Source: AG25 sp035518815 (lineage in GTDB: Bacteria; Gemmatimonadota; Gemmatimonadetes; Gemmatimonadales; GWC2-71-9). Taken from it: a stretch of 64,000 nt of DNA. The notes beneath the pieces were generated by a model. That model had not been told where the DNA came from. It did not search any database and was given only the letters and a program-made list of their open reading frames with translations. The DNA lies in assembly GCA_035518815.1 (NCBI GenBank), contig DATIXG010000095.1:1-64000 (forward strand), in the 5' to 3' direction. Below are positions 42,862-50,080 of this stretch, in pieces. How positions within the stretch are numbered: the stretch's first letter is position 1; every line of letters begins with the position of its first letter. Position numbers and translations under genes: made by a program.

Positions 42862-43283
42862 GTGATCTGGCTCACACCGGTGAGCATCGCGCCGCGCAGC
42901 GCGGGCGCGGGCGCGGCGTAGGCGGCGCGTTTGGATCGCACGACCAGGTCGACCGACGGCAGGCGAGCGAGGGGGCCGCGCCGCAGCGTCTCGCGCAGGC
43001 GTCGGCGCAGCCGGTTGCGTGCCACTGCGGTGAACTGGAATCGGGGAACGACGATCGCGATTCGTGGATAGCCTGTTTGGTTGGGACGCCAGGCGAGCTC
43101 GAGGAGTGTCGTGCGCCACCGCCGCCCTTCTTCCCAGCACGCCTTGAGGTCCGCGGCGCGCGCGAGGCGCACGCGTCGCGGGAACCGCTCGCTCGTTATC
43201 GACTCCGGTGCTTGGAGGGGAGCCGCAGGGCGATGCGCTTGCGTCCCTTCTTGCGGCGCCGCGAGAGTACAGCGCGTCCCCAC
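42858..43283 (-). CDS. rnpA: Ribonuclease P protein component
   Basis: Protein subunit of RNase P; the RNA subunit gene (rnpB) is also in this window. Family features are ERFPRRVRLARAADL, RIAIVVPRFQFTAVARNRLRRRLRE (the RNR motif) and the C-terminal basic end. The conserved FPRR lies before the first in-frame GTG inside the gap (43172), and the only standard start upstream of it is GTG 43283, inside rpmH in another frame. That gives 141 residues and an 88-base overlap, like the nested rpmH-rnpA arrangement known in Thermus. A non-standard ATA start at the end of rpmH is the alternative, so the start is uncertain. Confidence 0.88.
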   Translation of the reverse strand: MGTRCTLAAPQEGTQAHRPAAPLQAPESITSERFPRRVRLARAADLKACWEEGRRWRTTLLELAWRPNQTGYPRIAIVVPRFQFTAVARNRLRRRLRETLRRGPLARLPSVDLVVRSKRAAYAAPAPALRGAMLTGVSQIT

Positions 43284-43357
43284 ACGGTCTTCATGCGCGC
43301 GCGGAACCCATGCTTGTTGATGCGGCGACGGTTGCGCGGACGATACGTCGGACCCAT
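43196..43357 (-). CDS. rpmH: 50S ribosomal protein L34
   Basis: A 53-residue basic ribosomal protein; I translated it by hand from ATG 43357. It reads MGPTYRPRNRRRINKHGFR at the start, then RMKTVWGRAVLSRRRKKGRK, and ends PSKHRSR before a TAA stop at 43196. L34 usually begins MKRTYQPS and has KHGFRARM, which is matched. It heads the leftward operon and is divergent from dnaA across 123 bases. Confidence 0.95.
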   Translation of the reverse strand: MGPTYRPRNRRRINKHGFRARMKTVWGRAVLSRRRKKGRKRIALRLPSKHRSR

Positions 43358-43414
43358 TGCATTTCCTCTCGTGAGGCCGGGAAACCTACATCCCGTCGCG
43401 CGTCGAGGTCAAGG

Positions 43415-43443
43415 TTGACTTTCCCACAGGCCAGCCGTAGTTT
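43415..43443 (+). promoter_or_regulatory. Predicted dnaA promoter with embedded DnaA-box-like sequence
   Basis: TTGACT (43415-43420) and TAGTTT (43438-43443) are exactly 17 bases apart, 37 bases before the dnaA ATG. A DnaA-box-like 9-mer TTTCCCACA (43420-43428) overlaps the spacer, fitting autoregulation of dnaA. It carries the same CCCACA core as the motif cluster between dnaA and dnaN. Confidence 0.55.
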
Positions 43444-43480
43444 CGGGCCGCCCTGCGAAACGCCCACCATAAAATCGTCG

Positions 43481-44866
43481 ATGGAGCAGTCAACAAAGGA
43501 AGCTTGGAAACGCCTCCTTGACGAGGCGCGCCGCGAACTTCCCGACGCGACGGTGCGAACGTGGCTCGAGCCGGCGCAGCCGATCGCATTGGACGAGGGG
43601 CGGTTCATCGTGGGCGCTCCCGATCAATTCGCCGTCGAGTGGAACGAATCCAAACACGCCGGGGCGCTCGCGCGCGCGGCGGAGCGCGTGTTCGGCCGCC
43701 CGACGTCGGTCGTGTTCCGCGTGCAGGAAGACCGCCAGCAGCGGCCGCAGATGGATTTCTTCGTTGCCCCGCGCGACGCGGCCGTCGTGACCGACAAACC
43801 AGGCGTCGCGACCACCCCGCTCAACGAACGCTACACGTTCCAGACGTTCGTCATCGGCAAGTCCAACGAGCTCGCCGCCGCCGCCGCGCACGCGGTCGCC
43901 GAAGCGCCCGGCAAGACCTACAATCCCCTCTTCATCTACGGCGCGACGGGCCTCGGCAAGACCCACCTCATGCAGGCCATCGCGCATGCGGTCTTGCAGA
44001 ACAACCCCGGAACCAGGCTCCAGTACTTCGGCGCCGAGCAGTTCATCAATGAGGTGATCGAGTCGATCCACGCCCGGACCATGTCGGAGTTCCGGCGGCG
44101 CTACCGCAACGACGTCGATCTCTTCCTGGTGGACGACGTGCATTTCCTCGAGGGGAAGGAGATGACGCAGGAGGAGTTCTTCCACACCTTCAACGCCTTG
44201 TTCGAGGCGCACAAGCAGATCGTGCTCACCTCGGACCGGCCCCCCAAGGAGATCCCGGGGCTCGAGGATCGACTCATCTCGCGTTTCGAGTGGGGGATGG
44301 TCGCGGACATCGGCCACCCCGATCTCGAGCACCGGATCGCGATCCTCCGCAAGAAGGCGGAGCAGGACCATCTCGAGCTCACGATTCCTGATGACGTGCT
44401 GCGCTTCATTGCGGAGCACGTCCGCACGAGCGTACGCGAGCTGGAAGGGTGCATCATCAAACTGCTGTTGTTCGCCTCGCTCAAGAACCGCGAGGTCACG
44501 ATCGAGCTCGCCCGCGAGGCGCTGTCGGACAAGATCCGCCAGGGCGAGGAAGGGGTGAGCAGCATCGGGCAACCGACGCCCAGCATCGACCGCGTCCAGG
44601 AAGTCGTGGCACGCCGCTGGGGCGTGACGCCTGAGGGCCTGCGGTCCAAGGCCCGCACCAAGACGCTCACCATCCCGCGCCAGGTCGCCATGTACCTCGC
44701 GCGCGATATGCTGGGCATGCAGCTCGTCGAGATCGGCCAGGCCTTCGGTGGGCGGGACCACTCGACGGTCATTCACTCGGTGGACAAGGTCGAGCGCCAG
44801 ATGACGCGCGACCGCACGTTCAAAGAGCGGATCGAAATGGCGCGGCAGGAGTTATCCGCACTGTAA
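43481..44866 (+). CDS. dnaA: Chromosomal replication initiator protein DnaA
   Basis: Binds DnaA boxes and melts oriC. The 461-residue protein has domain I (about 1-85), a short linker, the AAA+ domain with Walker A GATGLGKTH at 154-162 and Walker B LFLVDDVHFLEGKE, and domain IV with the signature GGRDHSTVIHS near 424. ATG 43481 is the first start that gives a family-like domain I; no clear Shine-Dalgarno site is seen. Domain II is almost absent, which makes it shorter than many homologues. Confidence 0.97.
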   Translation: MEQSTKEAWKRLLDEARRELPDATVRTWLEPAQPIALDEGRFIVGAPDQFAVEWNESKHAGALARAAERVFGRPTSVVFRVQEDRQQRPQMDFFVAPRDAAVVTDKPGVATTPLNERYTFQTFVIGKSNELAAAAAHAVAEAPGKTYNPLFIYGATGLGKTHLMQAIAHAVLQNNPGTRLQYFGAEQFINEVIESIHARTMSEFRRRYRNDVDLFLVDDVHFLEGKEMTQEEFFHTFNALFEAHKQIVLTSDRPPKEIPGLEDRLISRFEWGMVADIGHPDLEHRIAILRKKAEQDHLELTIPDDVLRFIAEHVRTSVRELEGCIIKLLLFASLKNREVTIELAREALSDKIRQGEEGVSSIGQPTPSIDRVQEVVARRWGVTPEGLRSKARTKTLTIPRQVAMYLARDMLGMQLVEIGQAFGGRDHSTVIHSVDKVERQMTRDRTFKERIEMARQELSAL

Positions 44867-45101
44867 CGCACATGTTGGGAAGGGGACGTGGAGGGTGTGG
44901 GGAGCGTGAGGACGATGTGGGTAGACGGCGAAACCGCCAACATTCCCAACACGAGTCCCACAGACCCACACAGCGCTACGAGCCGCTCGCCGTTCGCTTT
45001 AGCATGATTGTACGCATTTCCCGACGCTCTACTACTACTACTAGTATTCTATATAGTATAGCAGTAGTACTTCTTTCCCCCATGGAGGCGCAGCAGGTGG
45101 C
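44867..45101. other. Putative chromosomal replication origin (oriC)
   Basis: The 235-base dnaA-dnaN gap. DnaA-box-like 9-mers: TTATCCGCA (44852-44860, in the end of dnaA), TGTTGGGAA (44873-44881), TGTGGGGAG (44896-44904), TGTGGGTAG (44916-44924), TTCCCAACA (44943-44951), AGTCCCACA (44954-44962) and AGACCCACA (44962-44970). Those left of 44930 point one way, those right of it the other. A GC-rich spacer follows, then an AT-rich stretch (about 44993-45075) with (CTA)5. This order of boxes, GC block, trinucleotide repeat and AT-rich element is that of known bacterial origins. Flanking genes (rpmH, dnaA, dnaN) support it. Confidence 0.75.
45029..45043 (+). repeat. (CTA)5 tract, DnaA-trio-like
   Basis: Five CTA repeats on the plus strand, which read 3'-GAT-5' on the minus strand away from the box cluster. 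DnaA-trios in Bacillus subtilis have this form and polarity. A TAGTATTCTATATAGTATAG stretch follows and forms the most AT-rich part of the gap. Confidence 0.6.
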
Positions 45102-46208
45102 ATGAAGTTCACCATCGCGCGGGAGCAGTTACAGGAGGGACTCGTGGCCGTCGCCGCTGCGGTACCGGCGAAGACCACGCTACCCGTGCTGGCCAACGTA
45201 CTCGTCGAAGCCACCAAGCAGGGCCTCCGCCTGTCCGGAACCGATCTCGACATCGCAGTGAGTACCATCGTCCCGGCTGACGTGGATGCCGAAGGGGCGG
45301 TGACGCTCCCGGCGAAGAAACTCGTGGACATTGCCCGGGAGCTGCCCACCGGCCCCGTGCGCGTCACGGCCGCCGGCGAATCGCGCGTGTCGATCGAGTG
45401 CGGGCGCTCCAAGTTCAAGCTTCTGGGATTGCCACGTGAAGAATTTCCTTCCTTCCCCGCGGTGAAGTTCGACGGTGCCTGGAAGGCGTCGGCGGGCGTG
45501 GTGCACCAGCTCGTGGGACACGTGGCGTTCGCCGCGTCCACCGAGGAGAGTCGCCCGATCTTGAACGGCGTATTGTGGGAGCTGCGGCCGGATCGGATGC
45601 GGATGGTGGCGACGAACGGGCACCGGCTGGCCAAGATGGACGTGCCGGCGAGCGGCGGGTCCACCGCCGACCTCATCGTTCCCCCCAAGGCGCTGGAGCA
45701 GATCCGGCGGCTCATGGCCCGCGACGCGGACGTGGAAATCGCCAAGAGCGACAACCACATCGGATTCCGCGCCGGCGGTACGCTCGTGTACTCACGTCTC
45801 ATCGAGGGCCCGTACCCCAACTACGAGCAGGTCATCCCGCGCGAGAATGACAAGGCGGCCACGATCGACAAAGTGGCGATGGCAGGCGCGCTGCGGCGCA
45901 TGAGCGTGGTCGCGAGCGATCAGACTCATCGCATCCGGCTCGCGTTCTCGGGGGGCGGCGTGAAGTTTTCGGTGCAGACGCCGGATCTGGGCGAGGCGCA
46001 GGACGAGCTGTCCGTGAGTTATGAGGGCGAGCCGCTCGAGATCGGCTTCAACGCGACGTATCTGCTCGAGATCCTCAAGTACATGCCGACCGACGAGGTC
46101 CGCTTCACGTTCAAGGCACCCGAGCGCGCGGCCACGATCGAGCCGGTCCGTTGGGCCGATCCCGCGAGCTACATGGCGCTCGTGATGCCGCTGCGGCTGG
46201 TGGACTAA
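45102..46208 (+). CDS. dnaN: DNA polymerase III beta subunit (sliding clamp)
   Basis: Ring-shaped processivity clamp. The 368 residues span the three clamp domains: KFTIAREQLQEGLVAVAAAVP at the start, STEESRPILNGVLWEL and ATNGHRLAKMDV in the middle, LIEGPYPNYEQVIP and FNATYLLEILKYMPTDEVRF, and the end PASYMALVMPLRL that binds partners. ATG 45102 follows GGAGG at about 14 bases and a closer GGTGG. Its stop overlaps the mtgA stop tail to tail. Confidence 0.97.
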   Translation: MKFTIAREQLQEGLVAVAAAVPAKTTLPVLANVLVEATKQGLRLSGTDLDIAVSTIVPADVDAEGAVTLPAKKLVDIARELPTGPVRVTAAGESRVSIECGRSKFKLLGLPREEFPSFPAVKFDGAWKASAGVVHQLVGHVAFAASTEESRPILNGVLWELRPDRMRMVATNGHRLAKMDVPASGGSTADLIVPPKALEQIRRLMARDADVEIAKSDNHIGFRAGGTLVYSRLIEGPYPNYEQVIPRENDKAATIDKVAMAGALRRMSVVASDQTHRIRLAFSGGGVKFSVQTPDLGEAQDELSVSYEGEPLEIGFNATYLLEILKYMPTDEVRFTFKAPERAATIEPVRWADPASYMALVMPLRLVD

Positions 46209-47128
46209 GGCAGGCTGTCCGTCACGCTGTCAGCGGGCGCGGTATCCGATGCCGCCGCCGTATCCCCCTGTATGCCGAGCGTGTCCCCCCGTCCAGTCGG
46301 CAGACTGTCTGTGATGCGATCATTGCCGCCGGGCTCACCCAATCCCTCCAGCGAATCGAGCGCCGGCAGCGTGATCTGGTCGGCTGCAGAAGCCGTGTCC
46401 GCTTCGGCCGGTTCAGGCGGGACTTCCACGGCCGCGCCGCGATAACGCGCCAGGATCAGGTCGCGCCGGGCCATGGTGCGCTCGGGCTGAAACGCGGGAT
46501 TGGACGAGCGCGGGTGCGGCAGGGTCGCCGCGAGTGCTGCCGCCTGCGTCTCACTGAGCTGCGAGGGCGCGACACGGAAGTAGGTCCGGCTGGCCGCGTC
46601 GGCGCCCCACACGCCCGGCCCCCACTCCGCGACGCCGAGGTACAGCTCGAGTATCCGCTGTTTCGGGAGCGCTAGCTCGAGCCGCAGTGCGGTGACGGCT
46701 TCCTTCACTTTGCGCAGGACGCTCCGCGTGGACGACAGGTAGAGGTTCTTCGCGAGCTGCTGGGTAATCGTGCTCGCGCCGCGGATGTGATCCCGCCGCT
46801 CCCACGCTGTGCGGAGACTCGTCCAGATCCCTCGGCGGTGCGAGATCCCCAGGGCGTCGGCGAGCTCGGCCGGATCGATTCCGTGGTGCGTCCAGAACCG
46901 CGAGTCCTCGCCGATGATCACCATGCGCTGCAACCGGGGAGAGATGTCGCGTAGCGGGGTGGGGTGGACGCTCGCCCGGCCTCCGGCGGCGCGCATCATG
47001 GCCGTTTCACGCGGCCAGTGGTCGCGCCACCACACCGGGGGCGGCCACACGCCGAGCAGCCACAGGAGGACCGCCAGTGCCGTCCCTAGCGCCACTCGTC
47101 GCGTCTTCCTAGGTTTGGCGTCCGCCAT
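46205..47128 (-). CDS. mtgA: Monofunctional biosynthetic peptidoglycan transglycosylase
   Basis: GT51 enzyme polymerising lipid II. The 307-residue product has one N-terminal membrane anchor (VALGTALAVLLWLLGVW), the catalytic motif IIGEDSRFWTHHGID, RGASTITQQLAKNLYLS, and the second-Glu motif RILELYLGVAEWGPGVWG. The C-terminal 70 residues are Asp/Ser/Thr-rich and disordered, unlike E. coli MtgA. ATG 47128 is used; an ATG four codons upstream is possible. Its start codon overlaps that of the divergent kinase gene. Confidence 0.92.
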   Translation of the reverse strand: MADAKPRKTRRVALGTALAVLLWLLGVWPPPVWWRDHWPRETAMMRAAGGRASVHPTPLRDISPRLQRMVIIGEDSRFWTHHGIDPAELADALGISHRRGIWTSLRTAWERRDHIRGASTITQQLAKNLYLSSTRSVLRKVKEAVTALRLELALPKQRILELYLGVAEWGPGVWGADAASRTYFRVAPSQLSETQAAALAATLPHPRSSNPAFQPERTMARRDLILARYRGAAVEVPPEPAEADTASAADQITLPALDSLEGLGEPGGNDRITDSLPTGRGDTLGIQGDTAAASDTAPADSVTDSLP

Positions 47129-48503
47129 GTCGCTGGACATTTCCACTCTCCGCACCCGTCTGCAGCAGGCTCTCGGCGCCGAATTTAGCGTCGGCGATCT
47201 CCTCGGCGAAGGCGGCTTCGCGGCGGTGTTCCGCGTGCGGGACGTGGCTGCCCGCCGCGACGTCGCCGTGAAAGTGCTCGACCTGGGCCTTACGCCCTCG
47301 CCGGCCCTCGCCGAGCGCTTTGTGCGCGAAGCGCGCACCGTGGCCCAACTCGAGCATCCGCACATTGTGCCCATCATCAAAGTGGGCGGCTATAAGAATG
47401 AAGTGCTGTACATCGTCATGGAGTGCGTGGACGGCCCGTCGCTCCGGCAGCTGCTCGAATCGCGTCGCCGCCTGGCGGTGGGCGATGCGGCCTGCATCGC
47501 ACGTCAGGTGGCAGACGCGCTCGCTCACGCGCACGCGCGGGGCGTCGTGCACCGCGATGTGAAGCCCGACAACATTCTGCTCGACGCAAACGGCCGTGTG
47601 CACGTCACCGACTTCGGGATCGCGAAGGCCGCCGAAGCCGCCTCGGGCACTCAGCAGCTCACCACCGAGGGAATGGTCGTCGGGACACCCCACTACATGA
47701 GCCCGGAGCAGGCCACGGGAGAGCCGATCGACGCGCGGTCGGACGTGTACTCGCTCGGGGTGGTCCTGTACCAGATGCTCGCCGGTGCGCCGCCGTTTGA
47801 CGGCGAGTCGGCCCAGGCCATTCTGATGAAGCAGGCCACCGCAACGCCGCGCCCGATGCGGCGCGTGCGCCGCGAGGTGCCTGCCGCGCTCGCGACGGCG
47901 GTCGACCGGATGCTCGAGAAGGCCCCCGCGGATCGGTATCAGACCGCGGCGGAGGCGAGCCAGGCCCTGCTGGCCGCTGTGCCAGCGGCTGCCCGGGACC
48001 GGGTGAAAGTGCGCGGGGCGGCGCGCACGCCCGGCGCCCTGCCCCCGGTGCGGCGCGAGACGCGCCCGGCAGCTATGGTCGGCGTGGTGGTGGTCGTGAT
48101 TGGAATCGCACTCGTGAGCTGGGCCGGATGGCGCCGCGCACCCCGGATCTCCGTCTCGACGCCGCTGCCGGATAGTGTGAGCAGCGCCCTCAAACGTCGC
48201 GGAGCCCTGTTGCGCGGAGACACTGCGGTGTTCGTGTTCAGTCCCGCCACGGACGCGGGATCGGTCGTGCTGGTGGTGACCCAGCAGCGGCTCGTGGTGC
48301 TCGCGCCTCGCCACCTCCGCGCCTACCCGCGCGACAGCGTGACGTACTCTGTCGTACCAACCTGGCATACCGGCCCGCGGCTCGCCCTCGTCGTACAATC
48401 ACGCGGAGGCCGGCGTGACACGGTGTTTCAGAGTCTCTCCCCGCGCGACGTGTGGCAGCTCACTCGGGCGCTTCGCCGTCTCGTTCCGGAGGAGCGCCCC
48501 TGA
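47127..48503 (+). CDS. Membrane-anchored Ser/Thr protein kinase (PknB-like)
   Basis: A 458-residue Hanks-type kinase. Kinase domain about 18-280: glycine loop LGEGGFAAVFRV, Lys in VAVKVLDL, catalytic loop HRDVKPDNILL, DFGIAK and the activation segment GTPHYMSPEQATG. A single membrane segment at about 317-334 is followed by an extracytoplasmic domain of 120 residues with no PASTA repeats or other known sensor. Targets are unknown. The ATG 47127 overlaps the divergent mtgA start codon, so the 5' leaders must be antisense to each other. Confidence 0.9.
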   Translation: MSLDISTLRTRLQQALGAEFSVGDLLGEGGFAAVFRVRDVAARRDVAVKVLDLGLTPSPALAERFVREARTVAQLEHPHIVPIIKVGGYKNEVLYIVMECVDGPSLRQLLESRRRLAVGDAACIARQVADALAHAHARGVVHRDVKPDNILLDANGRVHVTDFGIAKAAEAASGTQQLTTEGMVVGTPHYMSPEQATGEPIDARSDVYSLGVVLYQMLAGAPPFDGESAQAILMKQATATPRPMRRVRREVPAALATAVDRMLEKAPADRYQTAAEASQALLAAVPAAARDRVKVRGAARTPGALPPVRRETRPAAMVGVVVVVIGIALVSWAGWRRAPRISVSTPLPDSVSSALKRRGALLRGDTAVFVFSPATDAGSVVLVVTQQRLVVLAPRHLRAYPRDSVTYSVVPTWHTGPRLALVVQSRGGRRDTVFQSLSPRDVWQLTRALRRLVPEERP

Positions 48504-48508
48504 GGGGG

Positions 48509-49435
48509 TTAGGGCCGCACTGCGACGGTCGATTGCGTGATCTGGATGGTAGGAATGGTGGCGCCCTGTGTGGGTAGGGTGACGGAAAGGTTCATCGAGT
48601 CGCGCGCCTCGCCCCCCACGAACCGGCCGTCCTCGCTCAGGAACACCCGCGTCGTCCCCGCCCCGGTCCCGCTTACCTGGAATGCCTGCCCGCTATTCTG
48701 CCCGGTGCCCTTCACGTCATAGGTCGTCGCTGTCTCGATGCGCAAGGTCAGCGCGCCGGCATGGTCCTCCCACGCGGCGGCGGTCGAACGCATGATGGCG
48801 CGGCGCGACATGGCGCTACCAACGCCCGCGCGCTGAGCGAGCACCAGGGTGTCCGTCCACGCAGCGCCCAGCCGGACGCCTGCGGCGGGAATCCGCGGCA
48901 AGAAGTCCCGAAAGTTGGGGACGAATTGCGTCACGCTCACGATGGCAGTGGTATCCGATGCGACAGCGCCCTCGAACTCGCCGACTGGCGCCAGGCGGCC
49001 GGCGTAGACCAGCCCGCGCACTTTAGATAGCATGCCCCCGAGCGGCTCGGGCGTGCTGGAATCGGGCACGATTGAGTCGAGCGTGATAGTCGTGGGATAC
49101 CGCCCGGCGTCTGCAGGCCCCGCAATCGCGACCGTCACGAACAGACGCGCACCCAGATCTTGCACCTCTGCCTGTCCGCCGAAGGACTGCTCCACATGGA
49201 ATCGGCGCGTGATGATGTAGTGCGTGGCGCTCGGCCCGTAGCGCACGACATCCGGGGGCTTGTGATGGGCTGGCGAAGCGGGGGGCGGTGGCGGCGGCGG
49301 CACCACCGCGGGCGCCTGACCCACCGCGGGCGCCGGGGAGGGGGCGGACGCCGGGGGTGGCGCAGTGCCGGTGCTGGTGCTGCGCGCGCATGCGGCGACC
49401 AGCGCCGCTGCTGCCACACGCCGCGAGAGCCTCAC
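48509..49435 (-). CDS. Hypothetical lipoprotein
   Basis: A 308-residue exported protein starting at GTG 49435 on the stop of the DUF4177-like gene. The signal peptide ends in the lipobox ALVAAC, so a lipoprotein is expected. A proline-rich linker (about 20-50) precedes a globular beta-rich part. I do not recognise a family. It ends convergently 5 bases from the kinase gene. Confidence 0.65.
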   Translation of the reverse strand: MRLSRRVAAAALVAACARSTSTGTAPPPASAPSPAPAVGQAPAVVPPPPPPPASPAHHKPPDVVRYGPSATHYIITRRFHVEQSFGGQAEVQDLGARLFVTVAIAGPADAGRYPTTITLDSIVPDSSTPEPLGGMLSKVRGLVYAGRLAPVGEFEGAVASDTTAIVSVTQFVPNFRDFLPRIPAAGVRLGAAWTDTLVLAQRAGVGSAMSRRAIMRSTAAAWEDHAGALTLRIETATTYDVKGTGQNSGQAFQVSGTGAGTTRVFLSEDGRFVGGEARDSMNLSVTLPTQGATIPTIQITQSTVAVRP

Positions 49436-49683
49436 GGTTCGCTGCCCGCGCCCGCTGGGGGCCGCGGGCGATCGGTCTTGGTGCGGCCGAAGATCGCGAC
49501 CATCTCCGGACCCTCGCTCGCCACTCGCAGCAGCTTCCAGCCCCGCTTCCCCATGTCGGCGCGCCACCCGATCAGTTTCTCCCATTCTTTGGCTGTCGTA
49601 CGAAACACGCGCAGGTCCGCGACCGCTTCCCACTGCGGCGGGTACGGTGGAGACGGAGGAGAGGAAGGTGGTGGCAGGGCCAT
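49432..49683 (-). CDS. Small DUF4177-like protein
   Basis: An 83-residue protein with a proline-rich start and a core, EWEKLIGWRADMGKRGWKLLRVASEGPEMVAIF, that resembles DUF4177. Its stop overlaps the lipoprotein start (GTGA), so the two are an operon. Its ATG at 49683 lies within the predicted 3' end of the RNase P RNA gene, which is odd; the true start may be later or the transcript may be shared. Function unknown. Confidence 0.6.
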   Translation of the reverse strand: MALPPPSSPPSPPYPPQWEAVADLRVFRTTAKEWEKLIGWRADMGKRGWKLLRVASEGPEMVAIFGRTKTDRPRPPAGAGSEP

Positions 49684-50035
49684 AAGCCGAGTTCTGTTTG
49701 CCCGCCCGAGGGTGGGCAGATGGTCATCTCTCTGGGATGGCTGTCGCCAGCCACCTCGATGCGGCCTACCCGCAGCTCGAACGACCCGGGCCGGGTCTCG
49801 CTGCTTATTTGGCCTTGCTCCGACTGGGGGTCACCGTGCCGCGTCTGTTACCAGACGCGCGGTGGGCTCTTACCCCACCGTTTCACCCTTACCCCTGGAT
49901 GCGGGGCGGTTTGTTTTCTGTGGCCCTGTCCGTCGCCTTGCGGCGCCCAGGCGTTACCTGGCAGTCTACCCTGTGGAGCTCGGACTTTCCTCAGCGCACC
50001 CATCCTGCGACGCGCCGCGACCATCACGCCCTACC
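49673..50035 (-). ncRNA. rnpB: RNase P RNA, bacterial type A
   Basis: On the minus strand the conserved blocks appear in order: GAGGAAAGUCCGAGCUCC with the following CCAGGUAACGCCUGGG, then CCACAGAAAACAAACCGCC, GGUAAGGGUGAAACGGUGGG with GUAAGAGCCCACCG, CAAAUAAGC, and the 3' block CAGAACUCGGCUUAU. I set the ends by the P1 helix: GGUAGGGC at the 5' end (50035-50028) pairs over 8 bases with GCCCUGCC at the 3' end (49680-49673). Length is about 363 bases, normal for type A. It processes the 5' ends of tRNAs together with RnpA, also encoded here. End positions may be off by a few bases. Confidence 0.95.
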
Positions 50036-50080
50036 GCCACCCGTCGGAAACTTACCGGGGCCACGAGCCCCGAGGCAAGA

